Positions 8,024-15,338 of a DNA stretch of 64,000 nt are shown here, piece by piece. Position 1 is the stretch's first letter; each line of letters opens with the position of its first letter. Under the pieces are notes generated by a model. It was not told where the DNA came from and did not search any database. It saw only the letters and a list, made by a program, of their open reading frames with translations. The DNA is from SHLQ01 sp964451305. Lineage in GTDB: Bacteria > Actinomycetota > Acidimicrobiia > Acidimicrobiales > SHLQ01. Both the position numbers and the translations under genes were made by a program. Where the stretch lies: positions 1 to 64,000 of the forward strand of contig CAYVHV010000012.1 in NCBI GenBank assembly GCA_964451305.1, in the 5' to 3' direction.

Positions 8024-8995
8024 CTAGCCGCGTGCTTTGAGTGCGTCGATGAGCTTCGGCATGACGCTATGCACATCGCCGACGATGCCGAGGTCTGCAA
8101 CACCAAAGATTGGTGCTTCCTCATCTTTGTTGATGGCGATGATGTGCTTCGAGCCCTTCATCCCAACGAGATGCTGCGTTGCACCCGAGATTCCAAGAGC
8201 GAGGTAGACATCTGGCTTCACGACCTTGCCGGTCTGCCCAACTTGGGAGCTGTACGGCACCCAGCCGGCATCGACGATGGCTCGGGACGCACCGGCGGCA
8301 CCGCCGACGAGTTGTGCCATCTCTTCGACGAGCGAGAATTTCTCGGCGTCACCAAGCCCGCGTCCACCGGACACGACAAAGGCTGCCTCATCGAGCTTTG
8401 GACCATCGCTCTCTTCGACGAAACGATCGATGACCTCAGCAGCACCAGCGGCGCCAGAGTCGACGGTGTCGAGTACTGCCGCGCTCGCTGCGCCGCCACC
8501 GGTTTCCTCTGCAACGAAACTCTTTGGCCGGATCAACGCGATTTGGGCGACCTCGCCGGTGAACTTGGTCTTGACGTTGGTCGTGCCACCGAAGACCGGG
8601 GATGTGCCGACGAGGGCATCTCCGTCGACGTCGAGGTCGACCAAGTTGCTGATCACCGGTGCGTCGAGAGCGACCGACAGACGAGCGGCCACATCGCGGC
8701 CGTCATAGGTCGTTCCTGCGAGCACGGCATCTGGACCGGTGCCGCCCTCGATCGCTCCAGCGATCGCCGCGGCGACGTGGACGCCCTGCAGACCTGCTCC
8801 GAGGTCCCCTGTCGCGTGGACGGTGCCAGCCCCATGAGCGCCAGCAGCGGTGAGAACGGCATCGCTCGCTTCGCCACCGATGACAACATCGACCGAGTCG
8901 CTCAGCGTGCGCGCCTTGGCCAGCATTTCTGTGGAGAGGGTCGAAAGCTCACCGTCGACGACTTCTCCGTATACCCAAATAGTTGAAATTCCCAT
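8024..8995 (-). CDS. etfA: Electron transfer flavoprotein alpha subunit
   Basis: A 323-residue ETF alpha (FixB-like) subunit. The FAD domain motif FVVSGGRGLGD, the segment RAIVDAGWVPYSSQVGQTGK and the conserved ALGISGATQHLVGMK and IIAINKDEEAPIF are all present. It carries electrons from acyl-CoA dehydrogenases and related enzymes to the membrane ETF dehydrogenase. It begins 2 bp after the etfB stop, so the pair is one operon. Confidence 0.96.
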   Translation of the reverse strand: MGISTIWVYGEVVDGELSTLSTEMLAKARTLSDSVDVVIGGEASDAVLTAAGAHGAGTVHATGDLGAGLQGVHVAAAIAGAIEGGTGPDAVLAGTTYDGRDVAARLSVALDAPVISNLVDLDVDGDALVGTSPVFGGTTNVKTKFTGEVAQIALIRPKSFVAEETGGGAASAAVLDTVDSGAAGAAEVIDRFVEESDGPKLDEAAFVVSGGRGLGDAEKFSLVEEMAQLVGGAAGASRAIVDAGWVPYSSQVGQTGKVVKPDVYLALGISGATQHLVGMKGSKHIIAINKDEEAPIFGVADLGIVGDVHSVMPKLIDALKARG

Positions 8996-8997
8996 GA

Positions 8998-9777
8998 TTA
9001 GAGCACCTTCAGTTCTTCAAGGAACGCAATGATGCGTTCGTGGGCATCGCCCTCATCAACAATCTTCTCGCCAGCTTCGCGGGCCTCGGCCTCTTCGACC
9101 TCGATGATCTCTTGTCCAGATCCGGCCATTCCGACCGATGCTGGATCGATCGACAAATCGGCGAGCGTTACCTCGTCGACTGGCTTGGATTTCGCCGCCA
9201 TGATTCCCTTGAACGATGGGTAGCGGGGTTCGACCACACCTGCGGTTACCGACACGAGGCACGGTGTTGGACAGGTGACCGAATCGAATCCGGATTCGGT
9301 CTGACGCTTCACCGCAACAGAGCCGTCTCCCACCTCGATCGACTTGGCAAAGGTCACCGATGGAAGACCCATGACTGCGGCGATTTGTTCGGGGACGGTG
9401 CCGGTGTATCCGTCGCTCGACTCGGTTGCTGCGAGGACGAGATCGGGTTCAGCTCGTGAGATCGCAGCAGCGAGCACCTTCGATGTGGAGAGCGCGTCGG
9501 AGCCAGCGAGCGCATCATCGCTCACCAAAATGGCATCGTCTGCACCCATTGCAAGCGCCGTCCGAAGGCCGGCCTGTTCTTGGTTGGGAGCCATGGACAC
9601 GAGCGTGACCTTGCCTCCGCCAGCTGCCTCGACAAGCTGCAACGCCATCTCGACTCCGTAGGAATCTGATTCGTCAAGGATCGGCTTCGAATCACGGTTC
9701 AGGGTTTTGGTGTCAGCATTGAGCGATCCGGTCTCGGCCGGATCGGGAATCTGTTTCACACATACGACAACGTTCAT
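8998..9777 (-). CDS. etfB: Electron transfer flavoprotein beta subunit
   Basis: A 259-residue ETF beta starting MNVVVCVKQIPDP, the standard N-terminus, so the ATG at 9777 is preferred over a longer frame. Other family marks are LVEAAGGGKVTLVSM, AMGADDAILV and DGYTGTVPEQIAAVMGLP. It forms a heterodimer with EtfA and holds AMP in the family. A CATATT -10-like box lies 6 nt before the start, again pointing to a leaderless message. Confidence 0.96.
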   Translation of the reverse strand: MNVVVCVKQIPDPAETGSLNADTKTLNRDSKPILDESDSYGVEMALQLVEAAGGGKVTLVSMAPNQEQAGLRTALAMGADDAILVSDDALAGSDALSTSKVLAAAISRAEPDLVLAATESSDGYTGTVPEQIAAVMGLPSVTFAKSIEVGDGSVAVKRQTESGFDSVTCPTPCLVSVTAGVVEPRYPSFKGIMAAKSKPVDEVTLADLSIDPASVGMAGSGQEIIEVEEAEAREAGEKIVDEGDAHERIIAFLEELKVL

Positions 9778-9922
9778 TGGCCTAATATGCCCCTTGTTCT
9801 GTTGACTTGTACGACCACATGCTCTGGCGTTGGCATTCTCGCCTCCGCCGTTGGCATGCCGGAACGATCTGGCCCCGGTCGTATTGATCAAGATAGTTGG
9901 ACTTCCTACATTTTACCCAACC

Positions 9923-9936
9923 TTACCGGCCGGTAA
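9923..9936. promoter_or_regulatory. 14-bp perfect palindrome, candidate operator
   Basis: TTACCGGCCGGTAA lies in the 232-bp divergent region between etfB (minus) and the lipid kinase gene (plus). The perfect dyad symmetry suits a dimeric TetR-type repressor, but no regulator gene is adjacent. It is 146 bp upstream of etfB and 74 bp upstream of the kinase ATG. Confidence 0.4.
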
Positions 9937-10009
9937 CTTAGACGAGAACATTGGAGCAAATGTTGAGAGGTCACACACAGCACCGACCGATGAGTTCGAC
10001 GACATCAGC

Positions 10010-10960
10010 ATGAAGATCGTCCTTATCGCCAATGCTTCGGCCTCATCTGTCACCGCACGAACGCGGGTCGTGATCCAAAAAGCGCTCTCGGCTGACCACG
10101 ACGTCGAACTTCGAGAAACCGCCCGCCGTGGTCACGCAACACGAATTGCTAAAGGCGCTGCCGCCGAAGGCGTGGACATCGTTGCGGTCCTCGGCGGTGA
10201 CGGCACGCTAAATGAGGCCGCCAACGGCATCGTTGGCACAAACACCGCGCTCGCCCCCATCCCAGGAGGATCGACGAACGTCTTCGCACGAACACTCGGT
10301 CTCCCAGAAGACCCCGTTCACGCAACCGCGTTAACCCTCGAGGCAATCGATTCACAATCGATTCGCTCCATCGGGCTCGGATCAGCAAACGAGCGCTACT
10401 TCCTCTTCCACATCGGCGTCGGGTTCGACGCGGCGGTTGTGGAACAGGTGGAGAAACGCGGACACCTGAAGCGATATGCCGGCCATGCGTTCTTCGCTTG
10501 GGCCGGATTCGACACCTGGGTCCGACACTTCGACCGAAAGAACCCACACTTCACCGTCGAATACGACAACGGCGCGGTTATCGACGACGGCTACTTTGCC
10601 ATCTGCCTAAACACCGACCCGTACACCTACCTCGGCACTCGACCGTTCACCGTCGTCCCCGGCGCAACGCTCGATACCCCACTCAGCCTCGTCACCCTCC
10701 GGTCCCTCAGCGCCTTCAATCTGACGAAACTCATGATGAAGAGCCTGTCCAACCCCGACGGGGTCACAACCGGCCGCGGTGTCCATGTCCGCAACGACGT
10801 CACCTCCGCTCGAATCACGAGCGACACCGCATTTCCCTACCAACTCGACGGGGACTATCTCGGTGATGTCACCTCGATCGACCTTCGATGGCGACCCGAT
10901 GCCATCCGCCTCGTCGTACCCGACGGACGCCACGTACCACGCCCTGACGACATCCTCTAG
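10010..10960 (+). CDS. Diacylglycerol kinase / YegS-like lipid kinase
   Basis: A 316-residue DagK-family kinase with the nucleotide-binding signature VLGGDGTLNEAANG at about residue 60, then APIPGGSTNVFARTLGLP and FHIGVGFDAAVVE. It should phosphorylate diacylglycerol or a related lipid in phospholipid turnover. The ATG at 10010 gives the usual short N-terminus MKIVLIANASA; the frame is open further upstream but unlike the family. It converges with a GDPD phosphodiesterase, another lipid-headgroup enzyme. Confidence 0.88.
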   Translation: MKIVLIANASASSVTARTRVVIQKALSADHDVELRETARRGHATRIAKGAAAEGVDIVAVLGGDGTLNEAANGIVGTNTALAPIPGGSTNVFARTLGLPEDPVHATALTLEAIDSQSIRSIGLGSANERYFLFHIGVGFDAAVVEQVEKRGHLKRYAGHAFFAWAGFDTWVRHFDRKNPHFTVEYDNGAVIDDGYFAICLNTDPYTYLGTRPFTVVPGATLDTPLSLVTLRSLSAFNLTKLMMKSLSNPDGVTTGRGVHVRNDVTSARITSDTAFPYQLDGDYLGDVTSIDLRWRPDAIRLVVPDGRHVPRPDDIL

Positions 10961-10998
10961 CGCAGAACCCCGCCGCTAACGCAGAACCCCGCCGCTAA
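10961..10998. repeat. Tandem duplication of a 19-bp unit
   Basis: Two perfect adjacent copies of cgcagaaccccgccgctaa fill the gap after the lipid kinase stop and reach into the stop codon of the convergent GDPD gene (TAG at 10995-10997 on the minus strand). A third copy begins (cgcag) and diverges. Replication slippage is the simplest origin. Confidence 0.85.
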
Positions 10999-11675
10999 CG
11001 CAGTGCCCGAACGGCGACATCGGGCACGTTCGTAATGATCCCAGCCACGCCCATCTTCGCAAGCTCCACCATGCGGTCAGGGTCATCGACCGTCCACACG
11101 TTCACCGACAAGTCCGCCTCGTGAGCAGCAGCAATCCAACGAGACGAAACCAGCGTGTCCCACGGATTGATCGCACCATGTGAATGAGCCGTGACACGAC
11201 CGATCGACACCTCAGGACCAACATCATCCATCGTGATCAACGCCGTGGGAACCCGTGAGTCCCGGTCACGAACCGCATTGACCGCTCCCATATCGAATGA
11301 ACTGATCAGACACTTGTCGGCGCTGAGCAGCTCACGAGCTGCGTCAAGAACACCAGGCACCATTGTGTGCTCCGGATCGAAGCTCTCCTTCGCTGGATCG
11401 TTCTTAATCTCGATATTGACGCCCATATCACCGCACGCAGAAATTGCATCGGCCAGAGATGGAATGAAATCTGGAAGATCAGCAAAGGCCAACGTGGCCA
11501 GCAACTCCCCACTCTCCAACTCCTCATCGTGGAATACCGCGAGCTGCCCATCGGCGGTTTGCTGAACATCGAGCTCGACCCAATCCGCTCCAAGCTCGCG
11601 AGCGCCCACAAATGCTTCGATGGTGTTTTCGGTGAACGCCGCCGATGCGCCCCTGTGCCCAATGATCAGAGTCAT
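10995..11675 (-). CDS. Glycerophosphodiester phosphodiesterase
   Basis: A 226-residue GDPD enzyme. The start IIGHRGASAAFTENT carries the catalytic HR and the metal-binding EN, followed by WVELDVQQTADGQLAVFHD with the conserved E, D and H. It hydrolyses glycerophosphodiesters to glycerol-3-phosphate and alcohol. No signal peptide is seen, so a cytosolic enzyme is likely. The ATG at 11675 fits because TACGCT (11683-11688) lies 7 nt upstream. The stop codon lies within the tandem 19-bp repeat. Confidence 0.9.
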   Translation of the reverse strand: MTLIIGHRGASAAFTENTIEAFVGARELGADWVELDVQQTADGQLAVFHDEELESGELLATLAFADLPDFIPSLADAISACGDMGVNIEIKNDPAKESFDPEHTMVPGVLDAARELLSADKCLISSFDMGAVNAVRDRDSRVPTALITMDDVGPEVSIGRVTAHSHGAINPWDTLVSSRWIAAAHEADLSVNVWTVDDPDRMVELAKMGVAGIITNVPDVAVRALR

Positions 11676-11682
11676 GGGTCCG

Positions 11683-11688
11683 AGCGTA
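11683..11688 (-). promoter_or_regulatory. -10 box TACGCT, leaderless-type
   Basis: TACGCT on the minus strand, 7 nt before the GDPD ATG. Confidence 0.45.
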
Positions 11689-11928
11689 GCGAAACCCAAA
11701 CCCGAGCGACTGAGGCAAGTTGCCCAACTCGCGAGCAAGCCAACCGTTTTTCAACGATCTACCACCCACAAATTACACCGATGTAACACAGAAAGTGATC
11801 CTTCACCCACAAAGAGCGAGGAAATGCTTGCTACCGAGAGTGCCCGCATATACATTCTGCGTAGCGAGTCACGTTCTGGGCATGCTGGGCGGCATGGGCA
11901 TGGAACGGATTCGATGCGTGGAGGAAAC

Positions 11929-12258
11929 GTGTCAATCTCAATTGAAGACCCAGCGGTATTCCCAACTCGGGAATCCATCGAACCCAAGGTGTGGCGTAGC
12001 GACGCCGCATGCCGGGATACCGATCCCGATCTGTTCTTCCCTGTCGGCCAAACCGGCCCGGCGATCGAACACATCGAGAACGCAAAGTCCGTTTGTCAAA
12101 CGTGCGTTGTGCGAGTCGAATGCCTCGAATACGCGTTGATGACAAACCAGGACGCCGGAATTTGGGGAGGCCTCACCGAAGACGACCGACGCAAGATTCG
12201 TCGTGAACGTCGTAAGGCCAACCGCGCTGCACAGGCAGCGATCCAAGCAAAGAGCTAG
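11929..12258 (+). CDS. WhiB-family iron-sulfur transcription factor
   Basis: A 109-residue WhiB protein with the four cluster cysteines in the pattern AACRDT ... VCQTC ... ECLEYA, the family motif GIWGGLTEDDRR, and a basic C-terminal tail (RKIRRERRKANR) for DNA binding. WhiB proteins sense redox or NO and act with the sigma factor. A GTG at 11929 is chosen because GGAGG (11920-11924) sits just before it; an in-frame ATG at 11914 would add five residues. Which WhiB subgroup it belongs to cannot be settled here. Confidence 0.93.
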   Translation: MSISIEDPAVFPTRESIEPKVWRSDAACRDTDPDLFFPVGQTGPAIEHIENAKSVCQTCVVRVECLEYALMTNQDAGIWGGLTEDDRRKIRRERRKANRAAQAAIQAKS

Positions 12259-13118
12259 TCCGGTACCGAGAAATCGAGTTGAAGCGCCAGGTCGTAGACC
12301 TGGCGCTTCTTCGCGTTTGTCATCGCCACGACCGTCTCCACCGCATCGCGCCGAGTCGCCCCACCATCGGCCTCTCGCTCAAGTGCCCGGAGAAGCGCTT
12401 CTGGCGAAGCATCGACTGGAGTCGCTCCGGACAGAATGAGCACGAACTCACCCCGCGGCTCGCGATCCTCGAAGTGAGCAATCGCCTCATCGAGGGATCC
12501 CCGCCATACCTCTTCAAACCTCTTTGTTAGTTCGCGGGCAAACACGATTTGCCGTCCACCACCGAGCGCTGCGGCCAAGTCCGTCAACGTTCGAACCAGT
12601 CGATGTGGAGCCTCGAACAACACGACCGTCCGAGATTCGTTTGTGAGTTCGCCAATTCGCTGAGATCGCTCGGCTCCTTTCCGGGGAAGGAAACCGTCGA
12701 AGCAGAATCGGTCGGTAGCAAGACCGCTCACCACAAGCCCGACGAGCACCGCGCTCGCACCGGGGATGGCCTCGACACGCTGCCCCGCGTCTATCACGGC
12801 CTGGACGACGCGTTGTCCCGGATCCGACACGGCCGGAGTTCCAGCGTCGGATACCAGCACGACCGTCTCACCCCTGCCGATTCGAGCGACAACCTCGGCG
12901 CTCGCCGAAGCTTCGGTGTGCTCGTTGCACACGATGAACGGATCGTGAGCAATCCCAAAGTGAGCAAAGAGCGAACCGGTCCGTCTCGTATCTTCACAGG
13001 CAACAGAATCCGCGTTCGTCAACGCTTCGATCGACCGCGGCGACAAATCTCCAAGATTGCCAATGGGGGTCGAGACCAACACGAGTGACGGCTGGCGTTG
13101 CTCTCCTATATCGCTCAC
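12255..13118 (-). CDS. rsmI: 16S rRNA (cytidine-1402-2'-O)-methyltransferase
   Basis: A 287-residue RsmI with the N-terminal signature LVLVSTPIGNLGDLSPR, then CEDTRRTGSLF, VLVSDAGTPAVSDPG and IPGASAVLVGLVVSGL. It methylates C1402 in the ribosomal P-site region using SAM. The start is a GTG at 13118, whose first bases overlap the stop of the DUF192 gene (GTGA), so translation is coupled. Its 3' end overlaps the convergent whiB stop by 4 bp and holds a strong hairpin (12281-12309). Confidence 0.95.
   Translation of the reverse strand: MSDIGEQRQPSLVLVSTPIGNLGDLSPRSIEALTNADSVACEDTRRTGSLFAHFGIAHDPFIVCNEHTEASASAEVVARIGRGETVVLVSDAGTPAVSDPGQRVVQAVIDAGQRVEAIPGASAVLVGLVVSGLATDRFCFDGFLPRKGAERSQRIGELTNESRTVVLFEAPHRLVRTLTDLAAALGGGRQIVFARELTKRFEEVWRGSLDEAIAHFEDREPRGEFVLILSGATPVDASPEALLRALEREADGGATRRDAVETVVAMTNAKKRQVYDLALQLDFSVPD
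12281..12309 (+). terminator. Hairpin inside rsmI 3' end, likely whiB terminator
   Basis: A perfect 13-bp inverted repeat, GAAGCGCCAGGTC / GACCTGGCGCTTC with loop GTA, begins 23 bp after the whiB stop and is followed on the plus strand by TTCGCGTTTGT. It lies wholly within the coding sequence of the convergent rsmI gene, encoding its last residues. The weak T-tract makes terminator function probable rather than certain. Confidence 0.55.
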
Positions 13119-13468
13119 GTAGGTGAGATCGAGCCAGGCTCGTCACGGATTTCGAGTTGTGCTCCCGGTTCAACATTCCAATGGTTGAAGCGGCCCGCCG
13201 TCGTTTCGATCGCGCATGCGGCGCCGAACTCCACCTTAGAAACACGGTGTTTGGGCATCGTGACGATTCGCAGCACCTTCATCTCGTCGTCGCAGAATGC
13301 AACATCGATAGGGAACTTCATGCCGATCGTGTGAACGCTTTTGGTCTTGTCGAGCAACAACGCTCCATCGATTTCGTTGCGCCCGAGCAAGCCCAGTGTT
13401 CGCGAGCGCACCGAGTCGGCCCGTTCGACCGATGCCAAAACCGTGCCCTCATGGAGAAGCCATGCCAT
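13115..13468 (-). CDS. DUF192 family protein
   Basis: A 117-residue protein matching DUF192: LASVERADSVRSRTLGLLGR, then HTIGMKFPIDVAFCD, and the C-terminal GAACAIETTAGRF. The structure is known for the family, the function is not. The ATG at 13468 gives the normal length, and TAAGCT (13476-13481) is 7 nt upstream. Many homologues are secreted; no signal peptide is visible here. It is the first gene of an operon with rsmI. Confidence 0.85.
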   Translation of the reverse strand: MAWLLHEGTVLASVERADSVRSRTLGLLGRNEIDGALLLDKTKSVHTIGMKFPIDVAFCDDEMKVLRIVTMPKHRVSKVEFGAACAIETTAGRFNHWNVEPGAQLEIRDEPGSISPT

Positions 13469-13475
13469 GGGCGAG

Positions 13476-13481
13476 AGCTTA
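13476..13481 (-). promoter_or_regulatory. -10 box TAAGCT, leaderless-type
   Basis: TAAGCT on the minus strand, 7 nt before the DUF192 ATG. Confidence 0.45.
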
Positions 13482-13537
13482 GGACTTGTGAGCACCAGGG
13501 AACGAATGCAGCACCCGCCGGTAAGCTCGTGAACCGT

Positions 13538-14611
13538 ATGGAACGATTTGGATTCGTTGGACTCCCGAATGCGGGAAAGTCCTCTCTCTTCAACGCACTC
13601 GCAGGTGGCGGCGCTCTCGCCGCCCCTTACGCGTTTGCGACCACCGACCCGAACGTTGGAGTAGCCAAGGTCTTCGACTCTCGGCTCGACGCACTTTCCG
13701 AGATGTCCAATTCGAAGAAAGTCATTCACGCGAGTGTCCAATTCAATGACATCGGCGGGCTCGTAGAGGGAGCGAGCCAGGGTGAGGGTCTCGGCAACAA
13801 GTTCCTCGCAGGCATCCGCGAAGTCGACGCCATCGTGTTCGTACTGCGAGCGTTTCCCGACGACGATGTCCCTGGTCCGACGGATCCCTTAGAACACCTC
13901 GGTGTTGTCGAAACAGAACTCGCGCTCGCAGACCTCGATACCGCAGAGAAGCAGCTCGAGAAAGTTGGCCGAGCGGCCCGAGTCGACAAGTCGAAGGAAG
14001 GCGAGACGGCCCTTCTCGAGAAAGTCGTCGAGCTGCTTAGCGACGGAACTCCGCTCTACAAGAGCAGCCTGACCGACGATGAACGCGAGGAATTGAAGCC
14101 ATTCTTCTTCCTGACGAACAAGCCGGTTCTCGCCGTCGTCAACATTGGCGAAGACCAACTCGAAGAGGGCGACGCCCTCGCCGCGCCGGTCAGTGAAGCA
14201 TTGGGCGGCGCCGAAGTGGTTGCAACGTGCGTGCAGCTCGAAGCCGAAGCTGCGCTTCTCGAAGACGACGAGCGAGCCGAGATGCTCGAGGGGCTCGGCC
14301 TAGGCGAAGGCGCCATGCCACGGTTTATTCGAGCTGCGTACGAGCTCATGGGACTTCGCACTTACCTCACCACCGGCGAGAAAGAGACCCGGGCTTGGAC
14401 CTTCCGTGCCGGATCGACCGCACCACAAGCCGCCGGGGTCATTCACACCGACTTCGAACGAGGCTTTATCCGAGCGGAAACCATCAACTGGGACGAGCTC
14501 GTCACCGCTGGATCCTGGGCAGCTGCCCGAGACAAGGGCTTGGTCCGCTCCGAAGGCAAGGACTACATCGTCCAAGATGGCGATGTTATGGAGTTCAGAT
14601 TCAACGTCTAG
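13538..14611 (+). CDS. ychF: Redox-regulated ribosome-associated ATPase YchF (OLA1 family)
   Basis: A 357-residue Obg-like P-loop protein. Walker A is FVGLPNAGKSSLFNAL, switch regions include FATTDPNVG and NDIGGLVEGASQGEGLGN, and the C-terminal TGS domain contains TYLTTGEKETRAWTF and ends EFRFNV. The family G4 position is altered so that ATP is preferred; here the segment FLTNKPVLAVVNIGE matches that. The longer upstream open frame overlaps the divergent DUF192 gene and was rejected. A Rho-independent terminator follows at 14702. Confidence 0.95.
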   Translation: MERFGFVGLPNAGKSSLFNALAGGGALAAPYAFATTDPNVGVAKVFDSRLDALSEMSNSKKVIHASVQFNDIGGLVEGASQGEGLGNKFLAGIREVDAIVFVLRAFPDDDVPGPTDPLEHLGVVETELALADLDTAEKQLEKVGRAARVDKSKEGETALLEKVVELLSDGTPLYKSSLTDDEREELKPFFFLTNKPVLAVVNIGEDQLEEGDALAAPVSEALGGAEVVATCVQLEAEAALLEDDERAEMLEGLGLGEGAMPRFIRAAYELMGLRTYLTTGEKETRAWTFRAGSTAPQAAGVIHTDFERGFIRAETINWDELVTAGSWAAARDKGLVRSEGKDYIVQDGDVMEFRFNV

Positions 14612-14701
14612 GACGCTCTGATCAGGGTCATCGATCACCCGCGAAAAATCCATCTCCGAAATCTCGCGACTTCTTTCGTCCCTGATCCGTCACTACATCT
14701 G

Positions 14702-14745
14702 TAAGCGCTGCAGGTAACCCGCCACCTGCAGCGTTTACGTTTTTT
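14702..14745 (+). terminator. Rho-independent terminator after ychF
   Basis: A 14-bp stem (TAAGCGCTGCAGGT at 14702-14715 with ACCTGCAGCGTTTA at 14724-14737, one G-T pair) has an 8-nt loop and is followed by CGTTTTTT. This is the clearest intrinsic terminator in the window. Confidence 0.9.
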
Positions 14746-14816
14746 CGTCAGCCGTCAAGCGCACTGCTCCGCCCTTCGAATTCGCGATTCTCGGCCGGAA
14801 GTCGACAGATACTGGC

Positions 14817-14822
14817 TATATT
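14817..14822 (+). promoter_or_regulatory. -10 box TATATT for the mini ribosomal gene
   Basis: TATATT lies 7 nt before the ATG at 14830; no Shine-Dalgarno is present, so a leaderless transcript is likely. A convincing -35 was not found. Confidence 0.5.
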
Positions 14823-14829
14823 TATTCGA

Positions 14830-14919
14830 ATGTCGAAGCGCACTCAGAAGAAGAAGTTGAAGGCTCGCCGCTCGAAGGCCAACCACGGTCGCAAGCCAAA
14901 CATGGGCCGCAACAGCTAA
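14830..14919 (+). CDS. Mini ribosomal protein bL37 (29 aa)
   Basis: This tiny gene encodes a very basic 29-residue peptide beginning MSKRTQKKKLKARRSK and continuing ANHGRKPN. It matches the actinobacterial large-subunit protein bL37, which has a basic N-terminus followed by ANHGKRPN or similar and was found in mycobacterial ribosome structures. The peptide is slightly longer than the roughly 24-residue mycobacterial form because of a GRNS-type tail. A TATATT promoter box is adjacent, and the ychF terminator lies upstream, so it is its own transcription unit. Confidence 0.8.
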   Translation: MSKRTQKKKLKARRSKANHGRKPNMGRNS

Positions 14920-14940
14920 TTTGCTGTTCAGTCGTAGGAC

Positions 14941-14960
14941 CGAGCATTCGTTTATGCTCG
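14941..14960. other. Short inverted repeat after the bL37 gene
   Basis: CGAGCAT (14941-14947) and ATGCTCG (14954-14960) form a 7-bp hairpin with loop TCGTTT, 21 bp after the bL37 stop. There is no T-tract; it may be a weak terminator or processing hairpin. Confidence 0.35.
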
Positions 14961-15000
14961 CCGCGCCAACATTCGAGCGCGTAGTTTTCGGATCCATGCC

Positions 15001-15147
15001 ATGTCCATAGTCGGCGTTTTCGCCATCGGCCTCATGGTTATCGTTCTCGCCATCGCCATTTTCTCTCTCGTCGTGCTCGCGATCATCCCGATCGGCCGCT
15101 TCCTCGAAAAGCGCGCCATGAGACAATCCGAGGATGACCAGACCTAA
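15001..15147 (+). CDS. Small single-pass membrane protein (48 aa)
   Basis: The ATG at 15001 opens a 48-codon frame. It encodes one long hydrophobic helix (about residues 2-31, starting MSIVGVFAIGLMVIVLAIA) followed by IPIGRFLEKRAMRQSEDDQT, a basic then acidic cytoplasmic tail. The composition is that of a real membrane protein, but there is no good Shine-Dalgarno and I know no family. Function unknown. It sits between the bL37 gene and the nucleoside-transporter operon. Confidence 0.5.
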   Translation: MSIVGVFAIGLMVIVLAIAIFSLVVLAIIPIGRFLEKRAMRQSEDDQT

Positions 15148-15292
15148 CGGGTCTGCAGCAAACGCGCTCGTCGCGGGGTCCCGGAGCAGCCTCGAGCAAC
15201 ATTGAACGACCCACTTCAAAAGAGTTTTCGCGAATTTCACTCCCCGAATACTCCCTCGCCAGCGTATTGGGTAGTTTGTTGCCCGTTAGAGA

Positions 15293-15312
15293 GGCGGCCA
15301 ACACGGGCCGCC
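15293..15312 (+). promoter_or_regulatory. Leader hairpin before the nucleoside-binding lipoprotein
   Basis: GGCGGCC (15293-15299) and GGCCGCC (15306-15312) form a 7-bp GC-only stem with loop AACACG. It ends 13 bp before the GGAGGGG ribosome-binding site of the gene at 15339, so it could affect translation or mRNA stability. The preceding 15148-15292 shows no gene or clear promoter. Confidence 0.4.
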
Positions 15313-15338
15313 TGCGCGACAAGCCGGAGGGGCAACTC

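Noticed and set aside
8069..8986. 305-codon plus-strand frame opposite etfA
   Set aside because: Mirror of etfA codons, no domain, no promoter; etfA is unmistakable.
14755..15240. 161-codon minus-strand frame across the bL37 gene and the small membrane gene
   Set aside because: Its His/Asp/Glu-rich middle is the reverse of the hydrophobic membrane helix; the plus-strand small genes explain the region better.
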